This document shows positions 20,801-27,661 of a stretch of 27,661 nt of DNA, piece by piece (the first letter of the stretch is position 1; each line of letters opens with the position of its first letter). The stretch lies in the NCBI GenBank assembly GCA_018398765.1, contig JAHBMJ010001412.1:1-27661 (forward strand), read 5' to 3'. The notes under the pieces were generated by a model. That model did no database searches, was not told the origin of the DNA, and worked only from the letters and a program-made list of their open reading frames with translations. Source of the stretch: Chromera velia (lineage: Eukaryota > Sar > Chromeraceae). The position numbers and the translations under genes are program-made.

Positions 20801-23448
20801 GAAGTGTTCTAACTGATCGAATTGGAAACAGTGGAGTTTCCTGTGGGGCTGATGCTTTCTTGCCAAGGAAGGCACATACATGCAATGGAGCCAGATATCT
20901 GCATACAATCATTCTCTTCTGTTTGTTGGTCTGTCTGTCTGTGTGTCTGCCTGCCTGTCTGTCTCTGTCTCTCTGTCTCTCTGTCTGTCTGTCTGCCTGT
21001 CTGCCTGCCTGTCTGTCTGTCTGCCTGCCTGTCTGTCTGTCTGTCTGTCTGTCTGTCTGCAGTTGCTTCACATCGCTGCCGTGAAGACTTCCCGACGATT
21101 GACAGAGCGGCTGTGGCGACAGAGGCTCCGAAGTAATGCGGTGAGTGGACGGACAGAGGGAGGTGCGTGGGGAGGGATTCAGCGATTGCTCTCGACAGGA
21201 AAACACTTGTTTAGCCTCTTTGGAGTGAAATTTCTGGACATGACTTGATTAGAAAAGAAAATTTGAGAATTCCAAACAGTTTTCCTATCCTGCATCAATC
21301 TGTTTTGTCTCCTGGTGACTTTGCACGTTCATGTCTCTCCCGGATCTGGTTTGGGTTCGTCATTTGCAACTTCCTGCTAGTTTCCCTCCTCTTGATTGTA
21401 TCTGGTTGTACATACTGCCTTCTCTGTTTTCATGCAGGCGTCTGCCTTTCTGGATCTTCGGATCAGGGGAGTCCATGCGAGTCTGTCCTTCCTTCTGCCC
21501 CTTCCTCCTGCGGATGCGGACATCCTTGAGGAGGAAGAGGTGGAGACAAAACTGAAGAGCGTCTCCAAGGAGAGAGAGCACATCGTCAAGAAGGTATGTA
21601 TGTTAGGGTGTCGGGAGCTTTAATTGTTTATTTGTTTGCTTGTCTGGTTTGCAGCCAGCGAGAAGGAGAGGCACATGCAGGGGGCTGAGAAGAGGCACAA
21701 TATGACAGAGAGCAAGCAGGAGCAGAACAAACGACGCTTCAAAACAGTCCCACATCCAGAAGAATTGAGAAAGAGTTTGTCGATGGAGCACCTCTGAGGA
21801 CAGTCACACCTCTGTGTAGTACGTGTCTGTTGGTCCAAGTGTCGGATGACCTCTGCTTCTTTCCTCCGCGTTTTCCCTTCCCTCCCCTGCAGATGCGCGA
21901 GCACGCAGTCTTCGAGAGGAGTTCCGATGCAGACCAGCAGTCATCGTCAGTTTCATCTCTCTTCCTTTCCACATTTTTCCTCTCCCCCCCCGTCTATTCT
22001 CGTATTCCTCCTTGAGCCCTCTACTGGACTAAAACGAGTGACCCGACTTGCCTGGTAGGCATCCACCTTTCTCCCCGTTCAATCCTTGTCACCGCATGAA
22101 TCAGACACTTGTTTCCCAAAATTGTGTATAAACCGTGGAGTCAATCATCCCAGCAAAGGCCTCACCAGAGAGCCAGACCACCCGATGATAAGCGTGATTT
22201 GTCTGATGTGGAGTGTCAAAGAAGAGCTGAAAGGTACGAGAGCAACATAAATGATCGAAGAAGACGGTCGTGCAATCCGGAAGGAACTCCAGAGAGGCAC
22301 AACACAAATCGGAGGGGCTCACCCCGACCTGCACGCCTCTCCTTGCAGAATTCTGATAGAGGACGGGATCCGTGTTATGCTGGACACCATCAAAAAGGGA
22401 GGCTCGGTCAGTCAGAGAGGTCATCCGTCTCCTCTTTTGATGGAACCCTCCATCAAAAGTTTTTCGTTTCACCGGAGGTCATGAAGAGGTTCGACTGCAG
22501 CCATGAAATTACAGGAGTTCATGAGTCTATTTGTCATTTGCTGAGTCAGTTTTTTCATTCATCCGTTTATGAGGCAGTCATTCAAGTATTCTGTGTCACA
22601 GCTCCTGGAGGCCAAGTGACTCGAATGTTCTGATGGTAGACGACGTCAGAGTGACAATTTCCGGTATACCCCGTGTCTGTGAATCTGTGTGCAGAATATG
22701 CGTGCGTGCGAACACCAAGCAGATTCGTACAAGGTCTGTCGAGGAAAACGCAATTTTTTCACCGTATATGGACGTCAATGAGAGATGCTCTTTGCATTCT
22801 CTTCCGTCGGCAGGAAATGATTGAAGCCTCAGCGCCCTCTGAAGAACCAGAGTGATGGACAAAACTTGCTCTGACAGATCCATTGCACGCAGCATGCAAA
22901 AATCCCCCGAACGATCCTGCACGCATGAATGCCTCTCTCTGTATGTTCGGACCCTGCATGGCCGTCTCTCTCTCTCTGTGCAGACACTGGTGGACACACG
23001 ATCGGCCAGCGCACCCAGGCAGGCGGAGAGGTGAGCAAGAGAAACAACCAATGTTTTTTCCTCGTGGAGTAAACTTTCAATCATGTGACTGTAATTGATG
23101 AACCAGTGCTTGCGTGAAGTCGTCTGTCAAGGGCCTATTTGAGAATTCGCTGCTGCGCTTTAGGTAGGTAAGCAAGAAAGGGAAAGCACGGATCTGTGAT
23201 CGAGAGAAGATCGATTTGATTTTACTCATCTTCGCACACTTCTTAGCGACTGTTTAGCAAAAAGGGAAAAGAAAAAGATGTGTTGCAATCGCTTTCGAGA
23301 CTTTTTGCGCTTCATGCTTACTCTTCTTCATGCGCTGTACCCGCGTCTGTTTATTTGCAGACTGTTGGCCTTGTGTGCCGGGTCGGAAGAGGCGCTTTCC
23401 CACGTGCTGAGGGTCTGTAAAACCGTAAAATCTCCTGTTCAAATGTAG
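9151..23448 (+). CDS. Giant multi-exon gene, unknown family, EF-hand-like N-terminus
   Basis: I assembled this by eye from GT-AG sites with matching phases. Exons: 9151-9310, 9351-9474, 9863-10103, 10610-10677, 11208-11268, 11522-11577, 11816-12140, 12413-12728, 13056-13239, 13406-13648, 13984-14045, 14321-14458, 14887-14941, 15285-15534, 15709-15999, 16222-16778, 17177-17477, 17923-17979, 18265-18669, 18995-19062, 19316-19456, 19693-19781, 19974-20158, 20337-20762, 21063-21140, 21438-21593, 21893-21945, 22349-22406, 22695-22733. It then ends either in 22814-22855 (TGA; 1,742 aa) or in 22984-23030 plus 23361-23448 (TAG; 1,773 aa). Twenty-nine exons give 1,729 codons without a stop. The start ATG has an in-frame TAA 27 bases upstream and yields MGNWISGK, a possible N-myristoylation site. 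Residues about 60-218 look like degenerate EF-hands. Then come a Gly/Ala linker, helical segments, an acidic region (about 795-1000), and a helical C-terminal half. No transmembrane segment or enzyme motif is evident. Function unknown; possibly a large membrane-tethered scaffold (inference). Confidence 0.85.
9808..9860. repeat. (GT)n microsatellite abutting the exon 3 acceptor
   Basis: Long GT run with a few TATGT interruptions, ending directly in GCAG at the exon 3 splice acceptor (exon starts 9863). It replaces the usual polypyrimidine tract. Confidence 0.9.
10128..10261. repeat. Intron 3 direct repeat enclosing a hairpin
   Basis: A 30-nt direct repeat (GGAGGATCTGGGTCCAGGGA... at 10128-10157 and 10232-10261, one mismatch) flanks a 12-bp perfect inverted repeat, TTTCATACAGAA at 10174-10185 and TTCTGTATGAAA at 10206-10217, with a 20-nt loop. 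All lie within the intron 10104-10609. Confidence 0.85.
11005..11086. repeat. (TA)n run followed by poly-G with one N
   Basis: A TATA/TATG-rich tract to 11068, then G to 11086 with an N at 11072. The N shows the assembly is uncertain in the homopolymer. It is intronic (intron 4) so does not affect the protein. Confidence 0.9.
11781..11812. repeat. (GT)n microsatellite abutting the exon 7 acceptor
   Basis: About 15 GT units ending in GCAG at 11815; exon 7 starts at 11816. Same arrangement as at exon 3. Confidence 0.9.
12413..14941 (+). other. Helical middle region of the giant protein (exons 8-13)
   Basis: Spliced residues about 346-678. Contains amphipathic helices such as SLLDSLTKQQQRLAAMK, ALEVLVWLAGECA and LLQSLREQQEKLEAKGKEE, followed by an Ala/Lys-rich helix (KAFRAAQGATAAAKAAA). 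Exons 11-13 are small (62, 138, 55 nt); the 55-nt exon 14887-14941 is required to connect the phase-1 end of exon 12 to the phase-2 start of exon 14. Coiled coil or helical bundle is likely; no family recognised. Confidence 0.6.
15826..16610 (+). other. Acidic low-complexity region of the giant protein
   Basis: Exons 15 and 16 encode long Glu/Asp/Gly/Ser/Pro-rich sequence, including a run of ten or more Glu codons at about 15915-15948 made of GAG/GAA repeats. Such regions are usually disordered. Intron 15 (16000-16221) splits it. The opposite strand carries long Ser/Pro-rich open frames only because GA-rich sequence lacks stops in reverse. Confidence 0.75.
16115..16189. repeat. (GAAT)n / (GGAT)n microsatellite
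   Basis: Tetranucleotide array with occasional GGAT variants inside intron 15 of the giant gene. Confidence 0.95.
17774..17822. repeat. (GA)n then (CAGA)n compound microsatellite
   Basis: About ten GA units passing into seven CAGA units, inside intron 17 of the giant gene. Confidence 0.95.
18265..18669 (+). other. Exon 19 of the giant gene: largest recognisable block before the C-terminal half
   Basis: A 135-codon, phase 0-0 exon with sharply defined TTGCAG acceptor and GTCAGT donor. The encoded sequence mixes Ser/Pro/Asn-rich parts with a conserved-looking end (IGSLMTADMLRELCGCDKSS, then Arg-rich helix). A good probe region for homologue searches because it is neither low-complexity nor purely helical. 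Confidence 0.6.
19659..19681. repeat. (TTTC)n microsatellite near the exon 22 acceptor
   Basis: Five or six TTTC units just before TTTGTTTCTGCAG, the acceptor of exon 22 (starts 19693); here the repeat itself supplies the polypyrimidine tract. Confidence 0.9.
19974..22733 (+). other. Helical C-terminal region of the giant protein (exons 23-29)
   Basis: Spliced residues about 1398-1729. Exon 24 holds RFAASVFEFLAWEMGIDVG, a Gly/Ala/Ser linker, then FKAFFSYLSKCSQDRDIRAY and FVMARVRLCVITALLRGWS. Exons 25-27 give basic helices (SRRLTERLWRQRLRSNA) and a Glu/Lys coiled-coil-like stretch. It has the look of an alpha-helical repeat or bundle domain; I cannot name a family. Confidence 0.5.
20923..21060. 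repeat. (CTGT)n/(CTGC)n compound array abutting the exon 25 acceptor
   Basis: About 140 bases of CTGT with CTGC and CTCT variants, running directly into CTGCAG at 21062. The pyrimidine-rich repeat acts as the branch/pyrimidine region of intron 24. Confidence 0.95.
22814..22855 (+). CDS. Alternative terminal exon A of the giant gene
   Basis: Acceptor CCGTCGGCAG, phase 0, encoding EMIEASAPSEEPE and TGA at 22853-22855. It joins in frame to exon 29 (22695-22733) through an 80-nt intron with a GTCTGT donor. Its acceptor is GGCAG, unlike the TGCAG at most other exons. No donor in it can carry the frame on to exon 22984-23030, so it is either a true end or an unused site. Confidence 0.5.
   Translation, partial: EMIEASAPSEEPE
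22984..23448 (+). CDS. Alternative 3' end B of the giant gene (two exons)
   Basis: Exons 22984-23030 and 23361-23448. The first has TGTGCAG acceptor and GTGAGC donor, the second TTTGCAG acceptor. They join in phase 2 and give 44 residues (TLVDTRSASAPRQAER then LLALCAGSEEALSHVLRVCK and a short tail) before TAG 23446-23448. The entry phase is 0, so exon 29 can splice here directly by skipping exon A. Both splice sites fit the gene's own style better than exon A does. Confidence 0.6.
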
Positions 23449-24643
23449 GAAGAGTCAATGGGAGTAGATTCTGTCTTTTATTTATCTGCAAGACGGTCAC
23501 TACTGAATACGTTACAATGCTTTCTCAGTCTTAAAGTTTGTGTATGTTGGTCTGTACTGAAGTTTGAATATTTAGAGGATATATAACCCCAGTTAGAATG
23601 CTAAGTATCGTTAATTACAATATACATTATACGTACTGTATGGAATACGAATTGTATTATAATCTACTAGGATAGGCGGTTTCTATATATATTTTTATAT
23701 GATATTATCTACTAGTGACTAGCATATAATGGAGTTGATGATAAAAGTATATAACATAAGTTTGTTTACAAATATTTGCATGCCAATTTCACTGCAAAAA
23801 CAAATATTAAAAATCAAATTTGTGTGTCCTTAGAGGGCATTTGAGGTAAAACTAAGGTTGTACTAATGAGATACATGTACAGTGAATTACAGTGAGAAAC
23901 ATCAGAAATTTGTATATAAACCTACAGATAAAAATTCTGTGTACGCATAATTTTCAACTTTTAAGTACCGCCGCCTGAGTAAAAACCTAATAAAGCACTA
24001 TAAAGCACTTATTTGAGTATGGATGTGCAGCGTGTGCTTTTAGCTATCATATTTTTAGTTATACTTACTAGCTATACTGAATTACTGATTATCTCATTAC
24101 GCCTTGCTGAAGTGATACAATGTCAGATACACAGATTAAGATAATACATCATTGTTCCGAAAAATGTATGTGTTCGAATTTTAGTGTGATTCTAGATCTT
24201 ACTAGATATTTTTTTTTTTTTAGTCTTCAGTCAATTACTGTTCACTCCCAGTCACTAGATCTGATTTAAATTCTGAATCTCATGCTGTTTAAAGTGGGGG
24301 AAAGCAGGGGGACCGCCCCCCCCACGCCCTCTTTGGTCCTCGCAGCGTGCGCGGCGTGCGCGGCGTCTGCGTAAACAAGATTTTTTTAATGATCTGCCAC
24401 CTATCCGCGAGCCTCGGCGTCTCTACGCATGTGTTGCGGACGTACGTATCTTACATTGTCAGACGCCATGTTCAATTGAACGTTGTTGGTGGGTTGAACT
24501 TTTAAAGAAACGATAAGCAAAGCAAAGCAGAGAGAAAAAGAGTAGAGAAAAGAGAAGAAAAGAAGATAAAGTAAGAGATAAGAAACAAAGGAGAAAAAGA
24601 TAAAAAAGCCAGTAAAAGATCGGCGCTTTCTCCTCCGATTGAA
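23449..24643. other. AT-rich island, then GC-rich and AG-rich leader
   Basis: From just after the TAG of the giant gene to about 24290 the sequence is AT-rich, with stops in every frame and no gene. It changes abruptly at about 24295 to GC-rich DNA with a tandem 9-mer GCGTGCGCG (24345-24353, 24354-24362), then an almost pure AG tract (24517-24607) before the CobW-like locus. The GC-rich block may be that locus's promoter; the AG tract creates hydrophobic chance frames on the minus strand. Confidence 0.5.
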
Positions 24644-26413
24644 GATGGGAGGCCCCAAACGAGAGTTCTGGTTCCATGACACGCGACCGATCATCAAAGT
24701 GAGTTAACCCTTTAGATGTAAACTTTTCTGTCATGAACACTGACTGGCATCCCTCTGTTGTGACTGTCTACGTACATGTGTTTTGTTGCCTCCTTCTGTG
24801 GCTCCCTGAGTGTTGTGCAGAGCACGAGTATGTTGCGTCACGGCTCTCCGTCTCTTTGTGAAAGGGAACATGTCTATATAGATCAAGGAAGGGGAATCAG
24901 TGAGTGCGGGGGTTCCGGCCGGGGTTAGAAAAATGATAGAGGGCGCTGTCAGAAGAAATTATCAACGGAATGGTGGGAAAAGTATCAGAAGCTCTGAATC
25001 ATCTGTCGGCTAGTCTGTTGGTGAACAATTCGAGAGAGTGTCACTGTTTGATTGAAATCGACTTTGCGTGTAGCAACTCAGCAATATGACAGAGGAGGCG
25101 GACCAGGTCCTGCACATTGACTCAGTCTGGAATGACGTCAGCGTGAAGCGTCGACAAATCCTGTCCCCAAATACAGACTCCAGTTTGCAAATGAGGAAGA
25201 CGCGTGCCTGGCGTTCCAGGGCGGTGTCGTTCCATTTCGCTGGGCGGCACATAGAGTTAGTGCCTACAGGAGAGCCCTATTTGATTGCGGTCCCCGAGGA
25301 GGAATGGAATGAGGAGAACACGGAGAAGCATCAGGAGTTGGTGTCAGAGGGGCAGTGGCATGCAGTGAATGGGGATCAGGAGTCTAAGCTTATCTTTATT
25401 GGCATCGGACTAGATAAACCCCGTATCCTGCAAGAGCTCAAGGCAGCATTGCTGACAGATGAGGAGATGGAAGGGGGTCCGGCACAGTGGAAGGAGATGG
25501 AGGACATTTTCTTTGGAAGGGAATTTTTTGACCTCCAAGAGGCAGGCGATGGAGAGAAGGAGGAAGATGGAGAGGATGAAGAAGAAAAAGAGGATGAAGA
25601 GATGCCTCCTGCATCGGGAGGGGGGACAGTGAAAGAAAACGAGTCAGGGGAGGTGGGAGGGGGGAAGAGAAAGAGGGTCGACACCCCTCTGTTGGCCGTG
25701 ACGTCTCCCGACGACCGCAGTGCCCAGATAAAGTCGGGGACAGAGGCCCTCGTCTTCGTGCCTCGATCGAGTGAGCTCAAGGTCATCTACAAAAAAGAAG
25801 TGCAGCTAGTAGTGTGGCGCTGTGAGGCCTATGAGCCTCTCCCGTCTTAAAGTTTGTCTCCACCCTGTCTAGTCATGAACTCACAGCAGCAAGTTTACTG
25901 AGCTTCACCAGCATTGTAAAGCTTGCAAACGCAGTGACAACAATCCGAAAGGGGCTATTGCTGGGCAAATCCTAAGGGCGCCGCGCTCTCTTAGATGAAC
26001 ATACCCAAGCGTTGGCTGCTGACATAGCCGAGCTTGTCAGAGTCTTCGCTGAAGTGTCAGGTTTAGAGACTATACATGTGAAATTGGAGTACGTGCAGGA
26101 CAACAGCTGCCAGTACTGACACCAGGACTGTGTCGACTTCCGTCTGGTCACCACGTACAGAGGGCCCTGCACTAAGTGGGTCCATCCTAATTTTTTAGAA
26201 GAGACCCTCCGAAGGCGCCGTTCCGATTCTAAGCGCGCCCAGTCTCTGACTCACCACGACGTTGCCCTCTTCAAGGGAAGAGGCGAGACCGCCCGGGGGG
26301 ATTCCCTCCTGCATCGGCTGGGCATCGTGCATCGATCTCCCTGGATCGAGGGGACCGGCCTCGTCCTCGTCCGTCTGGTGCTTATATTGGACATCCCCAT
26401 CCAGAACAACTGA
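24644..26413 (+). pseudogene. CobW C-terminal domain - DUF1826 fusion, decayed, GTPase domain absent
   Basis: The locus starts either at ATG 25086 or in a small exon 24644-24697 (MGGPKREFWFHDTRPIIK, GTGAGT donor) joined in phase 0 to an acceptor TGTAG at 25073. Frame 1 (to TAA 25848-25850) carries the CobW C-terminal domain, an acidic linker with KRKR, and VQLVVWRCEAYEP, which resembles the N-terminal VxLAVWxR motif of DUF1826. The DUF1826 body continues in another frame from about 25873 to TGA 26411-26413, interrupted by TAA 25973-25975 and TGA 26117-26119. It keeps the family's signatures: HQDCVDFRLVTTYRGPCTKW, DVALFKG and GIVHRSP. The TGA sits where DUF1826 has Phe in C-x-x-F-H. COG0523/CobW GTPases are metal (often zinc) chaperones, and DUF1826 genes neighbour zinc-responsive COG0523 genes in bacteria (from memory). 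The Walker A and CxCC region is missing upstream. Read as a 5'-truncated, decaying gene. Confidence 0.75.
25086..25850 (+). CDS. CobW C-terminal domain protein (intact open frame of the decayed locus)
   Basis: 254 codons from an ATG with an in-frame TAG 15 bases upstream. Residues about 36-139 match CobW C-terminal domains of the bacterial YjiA/YciC type: W-R-S-R ... ELVPTGEPYL, VPEEEW, a W before NGDQESKLIFIGIGLD (bacterial GDRRQELVFIGI), and ALLTDEEMEGGPAQW. Residues 154-173 are Glu/Asp-rich, then a Gly/Ser linker and KRKR. The last about 35 residues look like the start of DUF1826. With no GTPase domain it cannot be a normal metallochaperone. If expressed it would be a stand-alone C-terminal domain. 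Confidence 0.7.
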   Translation: MTEEADQVLHIDSVWNDVSVKRRQILSPNTDSSLQMRKTRAWRSRAVSFHFAGRHIELVPTGEPYLIAVPEEEWNEENTEKHQELVSEGQWHAVNGDQESKLIFIGIGLDKPRILQELKAALLTDEEMEGGPAQWKEMEDIFFGREFFDLQEAGDGEKEEDGEDEEEKEDEEMPPASGGGTVKENESGEVGGGKRKRVDTPLLAVTSPDDRSAQIKSGTEALVFVPRSSELKVIYKKEVQLVVWRCEAYEPLPS

Positions 26414-27110
26414 AGTAACAGTAAATCAGTATTTACGAAGGGCATTCGTTGCCTCATATTGTTTGGTCTCCTTCCGCAGTTTCTTTGCTTCGTGCCCCCC
26501 TTTTTGTTTTCCCGCCTGAGTCTTCTCACTTCAGTCTGCTTCTTGTCAATGTAGATATTTCTCTACATCTCTAGTCGTCTTTTCTCTCCTTGCATACATT
26601 CATTCTTCTTATCTCTTCGTCCGTCTTTCTTTAATCCTTCCGCTGTCTTCAGTCTGCCGCCAACCGAATCGGATGACCTTTTCTTTTTCTCTCCATGATC
26701 ATGTAAGCAAATTCATTCTGTCCCTCCCTGCCGGCTGTTCCTTCAGTTTTCTTCCGCTCTTGCTTGCTTGCTTGTTAGTGTGGTGCACCACTGTTTTCAT
26801 ATGCAGTGCCCCTGCTACTCTGTCTCTGCAACTGCGTCTCTTTCTGTCCTTCTGAAGTGTAGATCTGTCTCTCTGCATCTTTCTCGCGTTCACATGTTTG
26901 CTGCAGACGGGTCTGTCAGGAGGTACGACGATTTAAAAGGATGCACCGTGGGGCTACTGCCATTCACAAAACAGACGTTGAGTGATTGATGTATGCAGCG
27001 AAATGTAAAGTTTGTGCGGAGAGAGTATCCATGATTTGATCCTGGAACTACTCAAAGTCGGCCCATCTTTGTCTGGGATCTCTTCTTTTGTCGGGGAAAG
27101 TGATCTCTCT
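26414..27110. other. No recognised gene; one weak candidate exon
   Basis: Mostly pyrimidine-rich sequence. At 26907 a good acceptor (TTTGCTGCAG) opens a 28-codon frame, DGSVRRYDDLKGCTVGLLPF and a few more, to a TGA at 26987-26989; it could be a terminal exon of something, but no partner exon upstream was found. Confidence 0.3.
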
Positions 27111-27138
27111 TTTTGTTTAGTACACAGCCTAGTGCTCC

Positions 27139-27400
27139 AGTCTGTCTGTCTGTATGTCTGTTTGTCTATCTGTCTGTCTGTCTATCTATCTGTCAATTAG
27201 AAAAGAAGGAGGGAAAAGAAGAAGCAACATATAGTCTGTCTGTTTGTTTGCCTGTCTGTCTGTCTGTCTGTCTATCTGAAGAGAAGGAGGGAGAAGAAGA
27301 AGAAACATATAGTCTGTCTGTCTGTCTGTCTGTTTACCTGTCTCTCTGTTTGTCTATTTATAGTTTGTCTGTTTACTTGAACAAAGAAAGCAGGAAGAAA
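27139..27400. repeat. 78-nt higher-order repeat of (CTGT)n plus purine block
   Basis: Three blocks of (CTGT)n/(CTAT)n each followed by a purine-rich segment (AGAAGGAGGGAGAAGAAGAA type). The junction AACATATAGTCTGTC occurs at 27226 and 27304, giving a 78-nt period; the third copy is degenerate. Open frames across it code only Cys/Leu/Ser/Val simple sequence. Confidence 0.85.
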
Positions 27401-27661
27401 CTTACAAGTCTGTCCAGCTGTCGTCGGTTCCCGCGGCGTTCCTCTGCATCACTTTTTTTGTGTGCTTCATGTTTTTTTTGCAAGTTGGAGAAAGCTGTAC
27501 CCTTCTCTGTATGTAATGCGTTCTTTCCATCTGTCAGTATTGTGGTGCCTCATCCGAATATCCTGTATGGAAAACGTTGGAAGGAGTGTATGAGGGAGGG
27601 GAATTAGGATGAGGATACATGGGCGCTGGGGGGAAGCGCAGAGCTACTCGAGGAGGGGGGG

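Noticed and set aside
21654-21798. Candidate exon after TTTGCAG reading SEKERHMQGAEKRHN... to a stop
   Set aside because: Its required entry phase (1) does not match exon 26 (phase 0); exon 26 joins 21893 in frame instead.
22109-22633. 174-codon plus-strand frame
   Set aside because: It covers exon 28 (22349-22406) in the wrong frame plus flanking introns and has no domain; exon 28 is fixed by phases on both sides.
24401-24740. Minus-strand frames with apparent membrane segments
   Set aside because: The hydrophobic stretch is only the reverse complement of an AG-rich tract.
25844-25872. Possible 29-nt intron joining the CobW frame to the DUF1826 frame
   Set aside because: Phase would fit (EPLP to HELTAAS), but 29 nt is below plausible intron size and two stops remain downstream, so a frameshift in a decayed gene is simpler.
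27139-27400. CRISPR-like array
   Set aside because: The repeats are simple tetranucleotides with purine spacers of similar sequence in a eukaryotic context; there are no unique spacers.
27113-27607. 164-codon plus-strand frame
   Set aside because: Translation of tetranucleotide repeats; no coding character.
1-27661. tRNA or rRNA genes
   Set aside because: No cloverleaf with a GTTCRANNC-type T-arm or rRNA-like conserved stretch was seen on either strand; a covariance-model search was not possible here.

Overview
The window is nuclear DNA from a eukaryote. Genes are split by many spliceosomal introns of roughly 170-530 nt, intergenic DNA is long and rich in microsatellites, there are no bacterial-style operons, and TGCATGCA motifs lie upstream of genes. 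That motif is a known promoter/ApiAP2 element in apicomplexans. Together with the intron style and domain content it suggests a photosynthetic alveolate related to apicomplexans (a chromerid such as Chromera is my best guess). This is inference; no marker gene settles it.

Layout. (1) 1-1366: no recognised gene, with a short AT-rich island. (2) 1367-2560, minus: an intronless gene fusing a farnesoic-acid-methyltransferase-like (FAMeT/DM9-like) beta domain to a DUF1868-type 2H phosphoesterase domain. (3) 3272-4716, plus: an ankyrin-repeat gene interrupted by an in-frame TAA and a one-base frameshift. (4) 4717-7585: no recognised gene; an AT-rich island and simple repeats. (5) 7586-8401, minus: a GATA-type zinc-finger protein with a very acidic C-terminal tail; its 5' end is probably in an unseen upstream exon. 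(6) 9151-23448, plus: one very large gene that I could assemble from the sequence as about 30 exons with every splice phase matching. It encodes a protein of about 1,742 or 1,773 residues, depending on which of two 3' ends is used. It begins with a possible N-myristoylation site and degenerate EF-hand-like helices, has an acidic middle and a helical C-terminal half, and matches no family I can name. (7) 23449-24643: AT-rich island, then GC-rich and AG-rich sequence. (8) 24644-26413, plus: a CobW C-terminal domain followed by a DUF1826 domain, with the GTPase domain absent and the DUF1826 part broken by a frameshift and two stop codons. (9) 26414-27661: no recognised gene; tetranucleotide and 78-nt repeats.

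The genes are not obviously one pathway. The main points of interest are the CobW-DUF1826 relic (two zinc-homeostasis-linked families joined in one nuclear locus), the FAMeT-2H fusion, the uncharacterised giant gene with a choice of 3' ends, and its unusual splice donors (GTCAGT in 11 of 30 introns, C at +3 in 17 of 30). TGCATGCA clusters lie in both divergent intergenic regions.
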